From positions 1 through 64,000 of the forward strand of contig JAHJJX010000009.1 of assembly GCA_018822665.1 (NCBI GenBank): 64,000 nt of DNA, in the 5' to 3' direction. The position numbers were made by a program, and so were the translations under genes. This stretch comes from a bacterium (GTDB lineage: Bacteria > Campylobacterota > Campylobacteria > Campylobacterales > Sulfurimonadaceae). The stretch's first letter is position 1; every line of letters begins with the position of its first letter. Under the pieces are notes generated by a model. That model had not been told where the DNA came from, did not search any database, and saw only the letters and a program-made list of their open reading frames with translations. Below are positions 53,195 to 61,946 of this stretch, in pieces.

Positions 53195-54151
53195 ATGAGT
53201 GAAATGAAAAAAATTAAAAACTTAAAAGAGTTTTCAACATCAGCTGACCGTTTTGAAGGCGCTAATCTTTTATGTCCGGGTTGTGCTCACTCAATTATTG
53301 TTCGTGAAGTATTAAATGCTACGAATGATGATTTAGTTCTTTCAGCTTCAACTGGTTGTTTGGAAGTATGTACAGCTGTTTATCCTTATACTTCATGGGA
53401 TGCTTCTTGGATTCATATCGGATTTGAGAATGGTTCAACCGCAGTAGCAGGTGCTGAGGCTATGTATAACGCACTTAGAAATAAAGGTCGCCTCAAGCAG
53501 CCTGACCGCAATCCTAAATTTATTTCTTTTGCAGGTGATGGTGCATCTTACGATATTGGTTTTCAGTGGATTTCAGGTTGTATGGAGCGTGGTCATAATA
53601 TGATGCATGTTGTTCTTGACAATGAAGTATACGCAAATACTGGTGGTCAAAGATCATCTTCTACTCCAATCGGTTCAAGCTCAACAACAGCTCCAGCCGG
53701 TCGTGTGAGTTATGGTGAGAAAAAAAATAAAAAAGACATGGTGTCTATAATGGCTTCTCATGGTATTCCTTATTCAGCGCAAGTTGCTCCAAATAAATGG
53801 AAAGACATGGTTAAGAAAATACAACATGGTTTTTCAGTAGATGGGCCTGTATTTATTAATGCTGTTTCACCTTGTACGACTGAGTGGAAGTTTGACCCTA
53901 AAGATACAATGATGTTATCAGACCTCTCTACAGATTCTTTGGTATTCCCACTTTATGAAATCATTGACGGACATGAGTTAAACATTACTTATAGACCTAA
54001 AAATGTTGTTCCTGTAGAAGAATATTTAGCTGCTCAAGGCCGTTTTAAGCACCTGTTTAAAGATCAGTATAAATATTTGATAAAAGAATGGCAAGAAAGA
54101 GTAGACGCGAAATGGGCTTACTTGAACCGCCGTGAAGAAGCGAGAGTTTAA
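53195..54151 (+). CDS. porB: pyruvate:acceptor oxidoreductase beta subunit (TPP-binding)
   Basis: From the ATG at 53195 (318 residues) it shows the cluster cysteines LLCPGCAHS and STGCLEV, and the thiamine diphosphate site AGDGASYDIG...LDNEVYANTGGQRS (near residues 115-155). It starts 10 bases after porA with AAGGAGAA. An upstream in-frame start would overlap porA and is not needed. Confidence 0.95.
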   Translation: MSEMKKIKNLKEFSTSADRFEGANLLCPGCAHSIIVREVLNATNDDLVLSASTGCLEVCTAVYPYTSWDASWIHIGFENGSTAVAGAEAMYNALRNKGRLKQPDRNPKFISFAGDGASYDIGFQWISGCMERGHNMMHVVLDNEVYANTGGQRSSSTPIGSSSTTAPAGRVSYGEKKNKKDMVSIMASHGIPYSAQVAPNKWKDMVKKIQHGFSVDGPVFINAVSPCTTEWKFDPKDTMMLSDLSTDSLVFPLYEIIDGHELNITYRPKNVVPVEEYLAAQGRFKHLFKDQYKYLIKEWQERVDAKWAYLNRREEARV

Positions 54152-54174
54152 AAGATTCTAGCTTTACCGCGTCT

Positions 54175-54230
54175 TGCACTGAACTTAAGTCACGGCATAC
54201 TATGAGTATAGCCTTAGACTGAGTTCAGCA
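54175..54230. repeat. long imperfect inverted repeat after porB
   Basis: Arms containing CACTGAACTTAAG and CTGAGTTCAGCA, with inner GGCATACT and AGTATAGCC, fold into a hairpin of about 56 bases. A second small hairpin, AAAACTTTTGAAGTTTT, lies at 54247-54263. The pair probably ends the por transcript; the long stem could also be a dispersed repeat. The rest of the 54152-54401 gap holds two CCACATGCC motifs and the luxS promoter. Confidence 0.5.
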
Positions 54231-54401
54231 CAATCTACACCAACTCTAAAACTTTTGAAGTTTTAGTAGATTTCTGATTTTCTCTTTCTTGAATCAAAAT
54301 AGTTTCCACATGCCAAGATGATTTTTTCATTTAATCTTTCAGCTTCAACATTTTTACAATTTAAAACGCTAAAATACTTTAATTATTAAAAGGATTTCCA
54401 C

Positions 54402-54908
54402 ATGCCATTATTAGACAGTTTTACAGTTGACCATACCATCATGCCGGCACCTGCTGTTCGTCGTGCAAAAAGTATGAAAACACCAAAAGGTGATAATATT
54501 ACTGTTTTTGATTTAAGATTTGTTAGGCCCAATGAAGAGATTTTATCTGAAAAGGGAATACATACTTTAGAGCATCTATTTGCCGGATTTATGAGGAAGC
54601 ATTTGAACTCAAAAACTACGGAAATTATAGATATCTCACCTATGGGTTGCAGAACAGGATTTTATATGAGCGTTGTTGGGACACCAAGTGAAGAAGTTGT
54701 TGCGCAGGCATGGGAGGATTCTATGCAAGACGTACTGAATGTTAAAGAGCAAAATGATATACCTGAGTTAAATATATATCAATGCGGAACATATAAAATG
54801 CATTCACTCGATGAAGCAAAAGAAATAGCTTCTACGGTTCTTCGCCGTGATATCGATATTATGGATAATGACGCGTTAAAACTTGATTTGAAAAAAGTGG
54901 GTGCATAG
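54402..54908 (+). CDS. luxS: S-ribosylhomocysteine lyase (AI-2 synthesis)
   Basis: The 168-residue enzyme has the zinc site [12 protein letters not shown] (His-x3-His near residue 53) and the Cys in QCGTYKMHS (near 128), and the substrate loop [10 protein letters not shown]. It cleaves S-ribosylhomocysteine to homocysteine and DPD, the autoinducer-2 precursor, in the methyl cycle. The start codon lies inside a CCACATGCC motif copy (54398-54406), with AAAGGA as ribosome site. Confidence 0.97.
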   Translation: MPLLDSFTVDHTIMPAPAVRRAKSMKTPKGDNITVFDLRFVRPNEEILSEKGIHTLEHLFAGFMRKHLNSKTTEIIDISPMGCRTGFYMSVVGTPSEEVVAQAWEDSMQDVLNVKEQNDIPELNIYQCGTYKMHSLDEAKEIASTVLRRDIDIMDNDALKLDLKKVGA

Positions 54909-55210
54909 TGTATTTATTAGTACCGATGGATTGTGAGGATATTCAAGAAGCCAAGTTGACAAAAGTGTATGATGCGAAAGTATGGGCTCAGATTTTTATA
55001 GAAGAGGGCAAGATTGTTGAGATTTTACATAATGAACACTATAACGGTTTTGATAAATACTCTGAAGCAGTTGTTTTAATGGACGATGCAGAAAATCCTA
55101 TGCCTTTTATAGAAATGAGCATGATGCCTCTCGTTGCGCATACACAAAGAAACATTGATGATATAGTAGAAGCTTATCTCTTTAGAGAGCTTCACGATAT
55201 GGCATATTAA
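54908..55210 (+). CDS. small protein, possibly NifX-like fold
   Basis: A 100-residue protein starting at a GTG that overlaps the luxS stop by one base. It opens MYLLVPMDCE and alternates strands and helices like the dinitrogenase cofactor (NifX/NifB C-terminal) fold, but no metal motif is clear. It is translationally coupled to luxS. Function unknown. Confidence 0.6.
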   Translation: MYLLVPMDCEDIQEAKLTKVYDAKVWAQIFIEEGKIVEILHNEHYNGFDKYSEAVVLMDDAENPMPFIEMSMMPLVAHTQRNIDDIVEAYLFRELHDMAY

Positions 55211-55220
55211 GAGTAGATTT

Positions 55221-55712
55221 ATGGAGTTAAAACAATTTTTACAGCTTTTTAATCCATTGCCGGGAAATAGGTATTTGCAAGTCACTACATCTATCGATGA
55301 AACAACAAAAGCGCTTTACGATCTATTGGAAAATAAAGACGGTGAGCTTAGAATAGCCTACTATGCAGATGAAGAATTAGATATCAGCGAACAGTTTCCA
55401 CATGCCAAGATACAGTATGTGAAAAATTTTATTCATCCCTTTCGTGCTATGCCCCGTGACCATGACATGGTAATTATTAAAGACCTTTTTTCTTTGCACC
55501 ATAACCCCGAGATACTATTAAAAACGGCATATACAACGCTCGCAAATACTGCCGAAATAATTATTATGGAAAAAAAGGGAACAATGAATGTCGAGGCTAT
55601 CAAAGAGTTACTGGAAAAGCTTGAATATCGCGTAGGAAACTATATAGATGTATTGCCTGAATATGATTTAGTTATTGCTAAAAAAATGCACATGTGGGGT
55701 AATGGGTTATAG
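55221..55712 (+). CDS. unknown Rossmann-like protein upstream of mnmC
   Basis: A 163-residue soluble protein with alternating strands and helices (ELRIAYYADEELD, DMVIIKDLFSLHH, AEIIIMEKKG, YDLVIAKK). This looks like a methyltransferase-type Rossmann domain but lacks the glycine-rich SAM loop, so it is probably not an active methyltransferase. It overlaps mnmC by one base and may work with it. It contains a CCACATGCC copy at 55398. Confidence 0.6.
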   Translation: MELKQFLQLFNPLPGNRYLQVTTSIDETTKALYDLLENKDGELRIAYYADEELDISEQFPHAKIQYVKNFIHPFRAMPRDHDMVIIKDLFSLHHNPEILLKTAYTTLANTAEIIIMEKKGTMNVEAIKELLEKLEYRVGNYIDVLPEYDLVIAKKMHMWGNGL

Positions 55713-56458
55713 TGTTTGATGATGCGTTGCACACAATGACTTTGAGTGAAGACGGGAGTTACACCGCCTACTCAAAAGAGTATAATGAACATTACCACTC
55801 TACAAAAGACGGAGCTCTTCATGAATCGCTTGTGAAGCATGTTGTTCCTGCATTTAAAATCAAGCAAATACAAGATGAGGTTAATATCTTAGATATATGT
55901 TTTGGTTTGGGTTTTAATACTTTGGCTACTTTATATTTTCACAAAAAAAATAATTTTAATTCAAAACTCAATATTTATTCCCCGGAACTTGACGCTTCGC
56001 TTGTTAAATCTTTGAAAAATTTTACATATCCAAAAGAATTTGATGCACTTGAACATATCATTTTAGAGTTGGCAGAAAATGGAGTTTACGACGATGATTT
56101 GTGGCATGTGGAAATCTTTTTGGGTGATGCAAGAGAGTACATTAAAAAGTTTGAAAATAAGTTTGACATAGTTTATCAAGATGCTTTTTCACCCTCTTCA
56201 AATCCAATGTTATGGACCAAAGAGTATTTTGCAGATATAAAAAAAGCCGCCAAAAAAGATGCAATTTTAACAACATATTCAATATCTCTCTCAACAAGGC
56301 TTGCTTTGCATGAAAACAGTTTTAACATCTATTTAAACAGCGGGGAGAACTTTAGAAGCTCTACGGTTGCTTCTTTTGAAATATTGCCGGAATTTGAGAA
56401 AGTAGATATGCTTCACAAAATCTCATGCAATCCACATGCCAAGCCTTTGCGGGATTAG
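55712..56458 (+). CDS. mnmC: MnmC-type tRNA methyltransferase (single domain)
   Basis: The 248-residue protein starts at a GTG and opens like MnmC (TMTLSEDGSYTAYSKEYNEHYHS). It has the SAM site LDICFGLGFNTLATLYF near residue 61 and the DUF752 end with YQDAFSPSSNPMLW, TYSISLSTRLAL. In E. coli MnmC's methyltransferase half completes mnm5s2U at the tRNA wobble base; the FAD oxidase half is absent here, as in several Campylobacterota. MnmG, which acts earlier in this pathway, is encoded at 58534. Confidence 0.88.
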   Translation: MFDDALHTMTLSEDGSYTAYSKEYNEHYHSTKDGALHESLVKHVVPAFKIKQIQDEVNILDICFGLGFNTLATLYFHKKNNFNSKLNIYSPELDASLVKSLKNFTYPKEFDALEHIILELAENGVYDDDLWHVEIFLGDAREYIKKFENKFDIVYQDAFSPSSNPMLWTKEYFADIKKAAKKDAILTTYSISLSTRLALHENSFNIYLNSGENFRSSTVASFEILPEFEKVDMLHKISCNPHAKPLRD

Positions 56459-56748
56459 GTTCTGAATTCTTTTTCATTTTTCATAAGCCATATAAACACA
56501 TCTGCAACTGCTTGATAAAGTTTATGCGGTATTTCATGCTCTATTTCTAAATCTATGAGTGAGTTTACCAATTGTTCATTTGCAAATATGGGAACATTAA
56601 ATTCATTTGCTTTTTGCAGAATTTTTTTTGCCAATTCGCCTTTGCCAGATGCTACAACTTTTGGAGCACCGGTTTTTTCTTTGTCATATTGCAGAGCAAC
56701 GGCTTTGCTCTGAGAGGTAAGAGTGTTTTTTTGTTTTACATCCGGCAT
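56455..56748 (-). CDS. flhX: FlhB C-terminal-domain paralogue
   Basis: The 97-residue protein matches only the cytoplasmic C-terminal part of FlhB/YscU (SKAVALQYDKEKTGAPKVVASGKGE..., IFANEQLVNSLIDLEIEHEIP). The NPTH self-cleavage site region is absent. In H. pylori the same stand-alone domain (FlhX) can replace the cleaved FlhB tail in the flagellar export gate. It overlaps the mnmC end by four bases on the opposite strand. Confidence 0.85.
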   Translation of the reverse strand: MPDVKQKNTLTSQSKAVALQYDKEKTGAPKVVASGKGELAKKILQKANEFNVPIFANEQLVNSLIDLEIEHEIPHKLYQAVADVFIWLMKNEKEFRT

Positions 56749-56756
56749 GTGGAAAT

Positions 56757-57368
56757 CTAGTATCTCGCAGAAATGGAATCAATGTCATCCCATGAGAGCG
56801 CATTTTTTTGGTGAGAAATAATATGTGAAACATATCTTGCGAACATGTCCGTTTCAACATTCACTTTTGAACCTTTACGATAGTTTTTAAAAAGAGTTTC
56901 TTTCATTGTGTGAGGAATAATAGTCAATCTAAAACTATTTGTGCGCACATCATTTACAGTCAAGCTAACTCCGTCTATGGTAATCGAACCCTTTGGAACG
57001 ATGTAGGGAATAAACTTAGCATCAACTTCTATAAAAACATCAAAAGAGTTGCCATTGTTTTTAATCTCTTTGATGGTGCCGATAGCGTCCACATGCCCTT
57101 GAACAACATGACCCTCAAATCTGTCTCCCATCATCATAGCCGGTTCAATATGCACCTCATTTTTATAGTTTTCTATAGCAAGGAGTTTTTGGCTCTCCGG
57201 CGAGAGTTCAACGCTAAATCCATTTCCAGATACTTTAATAACAGTTAAGCAAGCACCGTTTATTGCAATGGAATCGCCAAGTTTTGCCTTATGTTTCGCA
57301 CGAATCGTAAGCGTACTTCCTGAGAAGCTTTGAACGTTTGCGATTTCCCTTATGAGTCCTGTAAACAT
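56757..57368 (-). CDS. ribE: riboflavin synthase alpha chain
   Basis: The 203-residue enzyme has two similar barrel halves, each with a lumazine-binding pattern: MFTGLIREI...GDSIAINGACLTV in the first and HVVQGHVDAIGTI...GSITIDGVSLTVN in the second. It makes riboflavin from two molecules of 6,7-dimethyl-8-ribityllumazine. It is downstream of the Sel1 gene on the same strand, with a 12-base gap. Confidence 0.96.
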   Translation of the reverse strand: MFTGLIREIANVQSFSGSTLTIRAKHKAKLGDSIAINGACLTVIKVSGNGFSVELSPESQKLLAIENYKNEVHIEPAMMMGDRFEGHVVQGHVDAIGTIKEIKNNGNSFDVFIEVDAKFIPYIVPKGSITIDGVSLTVNDVRTNSFRLTIIPHTMKETLFKNYRKGSKVNVETDMFARYVSHIISHQKNALSWDDIDSISARY

Positions 57369-57380
57369 TATGCCCTTCTC

Positions 57381-58067
57381 CTAAAAAACAATTTTGCCAT
57401 CTTCTTGCAATCCTTTAATAATTGCTTTTGCTTTTTCATGCCCTTTGTAAGCTGCTTTTCTGCATAAATCGAGCGCTTTGTCATGGTCCGCCTCACAGCC
57501 TATTCCCTGGTCGTAAAGTTGACCAAGATTGTAAAGTCCCTCGGCAAGGCCTCCGTCTGCTGCACGTGAGAAACAGATAAAACATCGCGCATCATCCACG
57601 TTTACTCCATGCCCCTCTTTGTAAAGAACACCAAGATTATTGAAACACTCCAAGTGACCTCTTTTGGCTCCCTCTTCATACCAAAAGGCTGCCTCAGAGT
57701 AGTTTTGAAGACAGCCTAGGCCGCGTTCTAGCATAAGCGCAACCTCATACATAGCAGGCGGAACTTCTCTGAGTGCTGCTTCCATAAAAAGATGATGGGC
57801 TTCAAATTGGTCATGGGCAACTCCGCCCAATCCATTTGCATAAAGAATTGCTAAGTTAAAAAGGGCATAAGGTTGTTTTGTTTGACTTGCTTTTGTATAT
57901 AATTCAAGCGCCCTCGCTTCATCTTTTTCGCAGCCTTGAGCATTCTGGTACATGAAGGCAAGCGATGTTTGGGCATCTGCATCTTCCATGTCTGAGAGTT
58001 GTATATACAGCCCTAGTGCAGTTTGAAAATCTCCTGCATTATAGGCCTTATGTGCTTTTTTTATCAT
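57381..58067 (-). CDS. Sel1-repeat protein
   Basis: The 228-residue protein consists of about six Sel1-like repeats of 36 residues (A-x-x-x-L-x-x-x-Y...G pattern, for example GVAHDQFEAHHLF, GCLQNYSEAAFWYEEGAKRG, GVNVDDARCFICFSRAADGG, GCEADHDKALDLCRKAAYKG). No signal peptide, so it is cytoplasmic. Several repeats carry extra Cys, as in Helicobacter cysteine-rich proteins. Such repeats bind proteins or peptides. It overlaps the preceding 124-residue gene by four bases. Confidence 0.88.
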   Translation of the reverse strand: MIKKAHKAYNAGDFQTALGLYIQLSDMEDADAQTSLAFMYQNAQGCEKDEARALELYTKASQTKQPYALFNLAILYANGLGGVAHDQFEAHHLFMEAALREVPPAMYEVALMLERGLGCLQNYSEAAFWYEEGAKRGHLECFNNLGVLYKEGHGVNVDDARCFICFSRAADGGLAEGLYNLGQLYDQGIGCEADHDKALDLCRKAAYKGHEKAKAIIKGLQEDGKIVF

Positions 58068-58438
58068 TGTGTTTCATTTTCCGTTCTTATGGGTTGTCTA
58101 AATGTCGTTTTGTTGGATTTCCTCGCAGCTTTGGCTTTTCTTATTTTTTCGAGCAAAGCTTCTTTTACGCTCAGGTGATTCTCTCTCACCTGATATTCAT
58201 CCGTTCCGTCCACATCTTCATCATATTCCAAAACCTCCGGAACATAAGCTTTTAAATCTTCTTTTGTATATTCTTTGGCCGTAATTTGTATTTGAGCATC
58301 AAGGCTTTCTTTCTTCTTTGTTTTTGTTCTCTTCGTTTTGTGTAAAATTTTTGAATCTTCTTTTACGTCATACTCTAAAATCTCAGGCTTATATTCTTTA
58401 AATAGCTCTTTTGCTGAAATTTTTTTATCTTCGGGCAT
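58064..58438 (-). CDS. charged low-complexity protein with an internal repeat
   Basis: A 124-residue, highly charged protein. Two similar segments, KELFKEYKPEILEYD (near residue 10) and EDLKAYVPEVLEYDED (near 60), are separated by a lysine-rich linker (KTKRTKTKKKES). No known family. It overlaps the Sel1 gene by four bases, so the two are coupled; a scaffold or client relation with the Sel1 protein is possible. Confidence 0.65.
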   Translation of the reverse strand: MPEDKKISAKELFKEYKPEILEYDVKEDSKILHKTKRTKTKKKESLDAQIQITAKEYTKEDLKAYVPEVLEYDEDVDGTDEYQVRENHLSVKEALLEKIRKAKAARKSNKTTFRQPIRTENETQ

Positions 58439-58533
58439 CTTAAAAACCTTTGGTTAATTTTATATATTTTATGCAAACTATACTTAAAAATGATAAAATC
58501 CGCTTTAAATAAAAGTGTAACATGGGAAATGTA

Positions 58534-60414
58534 ATGAATTATGATGTAATCGTTGTCGGTGGCGGTCATGCAGGGGTAGAAGCCGCATTGTCCTCTGCAA
58601 GAATGGGCAGTAAAACTTTAATGATATCTATGCTTGCAGAGAATGTTGGCGCTACGAGTTGTAACCCTGCTGTGGGCGGTTTGGCAAAAGGGCATTTGGT
58701 ACGCGAACTTGACGCTTTAGGCGGAGAGATGGGTCTTATCACCGATGAAGCAGGGATACAGTTTCGTATATTAAACCACACAAAAGGACCGGCTGTTAGG
58801 GGTTCAAGAGCTCAAATAGATATGGATAAATACCGTATCATAGCCAGAAACACAATCCTTAGCACTCCAAATCTAGATTTAGTTCAAGAGATGGTGGATT
58901 CACTTATCGTTGAAGATAATATTGTCAAGGGTGTAAAAACCAACCTCTTAAATGTGTACGGAGCAACCTGTGTGATTATTACAACCGGAACATTTTTAAA
59001 GGGTGTTATCCATATAGGCGAGATTAAGCAAGAGGGCGGCCGTTTTGGAGAACAGAGCAGTATCGGTCTTAGTAACTCTTTGGCGGCATGTGGACTTGAA
59101 ATGGGAAGACTCAAAACGGGTACGTGCGCTAGAATTGACAGTTCTTCGATAGATTTTTCTCTCATGGAGGAACAAGCCGGAGATGTGCTTCCAAACCCTT
59201 TTAGCTTTAGAACAGACAAAGAAAAATTTGCCAAAACAAAAAAACAGCTGCCATGTTTTATTGCTTACACAAACGAAAATACGCATGACATTATTGAGGG
59301 TAACTTTTACAGAGCGCCACTTTTTACGGGTCAAATAGAAGGAACCGGACCGAGATATTGTCCAAGTATAGAAGATAAAATAAACCGTTTTCGTGACAAA
59401 GACAGACATCATCTTTTTATAGAACCACAAACGATGGAGAACACGGAATGCTATATAAACGGTATGAGCACTTCCCTCCCGCCTGATGTTCAACAGCAGA
59501 TGATTCATTCTGTCAAAGGTCTGGAAAATGCAAAAATTGTTCGTTACGGGTATGCAATCGAGTATGATTTTGTGGACCCAAGAGAGTTAAAACACTCTCT
59601 TGAGACTAAAAAAATCAAACATCTTTTTTTAGCCGGACAGATAAACGGAACAACGGGTTATGAAGAAGCGGCAGCACAAGGTTTGATGGCAGGTATAAAC
59701 GCCTCTCTTCTTATTCAAGCAAAAGAACCTCTTGTTTTAAGACGTGATGAAGCGTACATAGGTGTTTTAATAGATGACTTGGTAACAAAAGGAACAAAAG
59801 AACCCTACCGTATGTTCACCTCACGTGCAGAGTACAGACTTCTTTTACGCGAAGAATCGGCAGATACAAGGTTGAGCCATTATGGGCATGCACTCGGGCT
59901 TATAAGTGATGAGGTACATAAAAAAGTTCAACAAAAAGATATTCAGATAAAAGAAGGTGCAAAACTTCTTGAAGATACAAAGTTTACCCCAAACAAAGAG
60001 TTTATAGCATTTTTAGATGCAATGGAAGAGTTGCCAATAAAAGATATTTCTACGGCGCAGCAATTGATTGCACGAAAAACTTTTGATGTTAAGAAAATGC
60101 TAAAGTTGATTCCTGAGTTAGGCAAATATGATTCTTATATACAAGAAGAGATTTTAGTAGAGGGAAAATACGCCCGCTACATTGACAAACAATCAGAAGA
60201 AATAGAGAGAATGAAGAAATATCTTAAAGTTGAAATTCCTGCAGATTTTGATTTTAAAATAGTGAGCGGATTGTCTAAAGAGATAATTGAAAAACTAGAA
60301 AAATTTAATCCTCCTACCCTGCAGGCAGCTTCACAAATCAGCGGAATTACTCCAGCCGCAATTGAGATAATGCACATCTATATAAGAATGGCTGTCAAAA
60401 ACAAGAAAGTTTGA
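58534..60414 (+). CDS. mnmG: tRNA uridine 5-carboxymethylaminomethyl modification enzyme MnmG/GidA
   Basis: The FAD-binding enzyme (626 residues from the ATG at 58534) starts [18 protein letters not shown] and has [58 protein letters not shown] and the late [13 protein letters not shown]. With MnmE it adds the cmnm group to wobble U34 of several tRNAs. A start at 58522 is also in frame but gives an atypical N-terminus. One motif copy (GGCATGTGG) is at 59095. Confidence 0.97.
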   Translation: MNYDVIVVGGGHAGVEAALSSARMGSKTLMISMLAENVGATSCNPAVGGLAKGHLVRELDALGGEMGLITDEAGIQFRILNHTKGPAVRGSRAQIDMDKYRIIARNTILSTPNLDLVQEMVDSLIVEDNIVKGVKTNLLNVYGATCVIITTGTFLKGVIHIGEIKQEGGRFGEQSSIGLSNSLAACGLEMGRLKTGTCARIDSSSIDFSLMEEQAGDVLPNPFSFRTDKEKFAKTKKQLPCFIAYTNENTHDIIEGNFYRAPLFTGQIEGTGPRYCPSIEDKINRFRDKDRHHLFIEPQTMENTECYINGMSTSLPPDVQQQMIHSVKGLENAKIVRYGYAIEYDFVDPRELKHSLETKKIKHLFLAGQINGTTGYEEAAAQGLMAGINASLLIQAKEPLVLRRDEAYIGVLIDDLVTKGTKEPYRMFTSRAEYRLLLREESADTRLSHYGHALGLISDEVHKKVQQKDIQIKEGAKLLEDTKFTPNKEFIAFLDAMEELPIKDISTAQQLIARKTFDVKKMLKLIPELGKYDSYIQEEILVEGKYARYIDKQSEEIERMKKYLKVEIPADFDFKIVSGLSKEIIEKLEKFNPPTLQAASQISGITPAAIEIMHIYIRMAVKNKKV

Positions 60415-60749
60415 TAACGGCTAACAAAGATTGATAATATGAGACATAAAGTTTGAGAATGGATTTGTAAAGGATGGAAATCTAAAAATAGATGCAAATA
60501 TATTGTAAAGATTTTTAAATCATTACATAGATGAAAATATATTGATAAATGATATAACAAATAAGTATAATAGCAATGATGACATAAAGTTTAAAACTAA
60601 AAATTATGAACGGGGTAGTGAATAAACTCAAGCTATTTTAGTAAGATGGCTAGTTGGGATTTTATGTATAATTAATTTCAAATACGCTGTTCTGGATTTT
60701 TTAGAATAGTTTTTGTTATGCTTATAGCTTTAAAGTAAGGAGAATTATA
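60415..60749. other. non-coding gap with decayed sequence
   Basis: About 335 AT-rich bases with stops in all frames. A short coding-like run (NGFVKDGNLKIDANIL) near 60450-60510 hints at a decayed gene. The 3' end carries the ribosome site (AAGGAG) of the methyltransferase gene. It marks the join between core genes and the next accessory block. Confidence 0.5.
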
Positions 60750-61946
60750 GTGAATATACAACATTACATTGATCTGTTCTCAGGTTGTGGTGGTTTGGCG
60801 TTAGGACTACATAATGCTGGGTGGAAAGGTTTATTTGCTGTTGAAAAAAGTAAAGATGCATTCTCAACTTTGAAACATAATCTTATAGATAATAACTCAA
60901 ATTTTGATTGGCCAGATTGGCTACCAAAACAAAATCATGATATAAACAATATTATTGAAGAACATGAAGAAAAATTAAAATTATTAAGAGGTAAAATTTC
61001 TCTTATAGCAGGTGGACCACCTTGTCAAGGTTTCTCAATGGCAGGAAGAAGAAGAGAAAAAGATGATAGAAACAAGCTTATAGATTCGTATATTAAATTT
61101 ATAGAGCTTGTGCAACCAGAAGTTCTGTTTTTTGAAAATGTAAAAGGTTTTACGATTGGTTTTAAAAAAGGCAATGAAAGAGGAGAAGCCTATTCTGTTT
61201 ATGTTGTGAAAAAATTACGAGAGTTAGGTTACAACATACATGGAAAGATTGTTGATTTTTCTGAATACGGAGTGCCGCAAAAAAGACAAAGATATATTTT
61301 AGTCGGTATGAAAAATGGAGAATCAAAAGAGTTTTTTGAAGCTATAACTCAAAATAGAGCAAAGTTTTTTAAATCAAAAAATTTAGAAAAAGATACTACA
61401 TCCTTAAATGACGCTATATCAGATTTGCTCCAATCCAACGGAACAAAAGAATCACCAGATACAAAAAATTTTCAAGCAGGTGTCTATGCTAATGCTACAA
61501 GCTCTTATCAAAAGCTGATGAGACAAAATAGACCTTTAACAAATCAGATTGCAGATAGTCACAGGTTCGCCAAACATAAAGTAGAAACTGTAGAAAAATT
61601 TCAATATATTTTAGATAATGGTATCGCAAATAAAAATATATCTGATGATATAAAAGAAAAATACAGCATGAAAAAAAGAACAGTTGTTCCACTTTGTAAA
61701 ATTTCAGCCACACCAACGCTTACAACTTTACCAGACGATTATATCCACTACTGCGAACCTAGAATTTTGACAGTAAGAGAATACGCAAGAATACAATCTT
61801 TCCCGGATAGTTACGAATTTAAAGGTGGCTACACAACAGGTGGTGAGCGAAGAAAAGTCGATGTTCCTAGATATACGCAAATAGGAAATGCGATTCCTCC
61901 TCTTTTTGCTGAGCAAGCTGGGATTGTTTTGAAGGATATGATTTAG
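60750..61946 (+). CDS. dcm: C5 cytosine DNA methyltransferase
   Basis: The 398-residue enzyme has all main motifs: I, IDLFSGCGGLALGLHNAGW (residues 8-26); IV, AGGPPCQGFSMAGRRRE with the catalytic Cys (near 92); VI, FFENVKG; VIII, PQKRQRYILVG; IX, LTVREYARIQSFPD; and X, YTQIGNAIPPL. The target sequence, set by the region of about 225-320, cannot be read. The GTG start has AAGGAG upstream. A GHKL ATPase gene starts at the next base after its stop, which points to a restriction-modification-type pair. Confidence 0.95.
   Translation: MNIQHYIDLFSGCGGLALGLHNAGWKGLFAVEKSKDAFSTLKHNLIDNNSNFDWPDWLPKQNHDINNIIEEHEEKLKLLRGKISLIAGGPPCQGFSMAGRRREKDDRNKLIDSYIKFIELVQPEVLFFENVKGFTIGFKKGNERGEAYSVYVVKKLRELGYNIHGKIVDFSEYGVPQKRQRYILVGMKNGESKEFFEAITQNRAKFFKSKNLEKDTTSLNDAISDLLQSNGTKESPDTKNFQAGVYANATSSYQKLMRQNRPLTNQIADSHRFAKHKVETVEKFQYILDNGIANKNISDDIKEKYSMKKRTVVPLCKISATPTLTTLPDDYIHYCEPRILTVREYARIQSFPDSYEFKGGYTTGGERRKVDVPRYTQIGNAIPPLFAEQAGIVLKDMI

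Noticed and set aside
22235-59103. CCACATGCC as a Chi-like recombination hotspot
   Set aside because: Copies are evenly split between strands and form an inverted intergenic pair, unlike strand-biased Chi motifs; kept only as a weaker alternative to an uptake signal.
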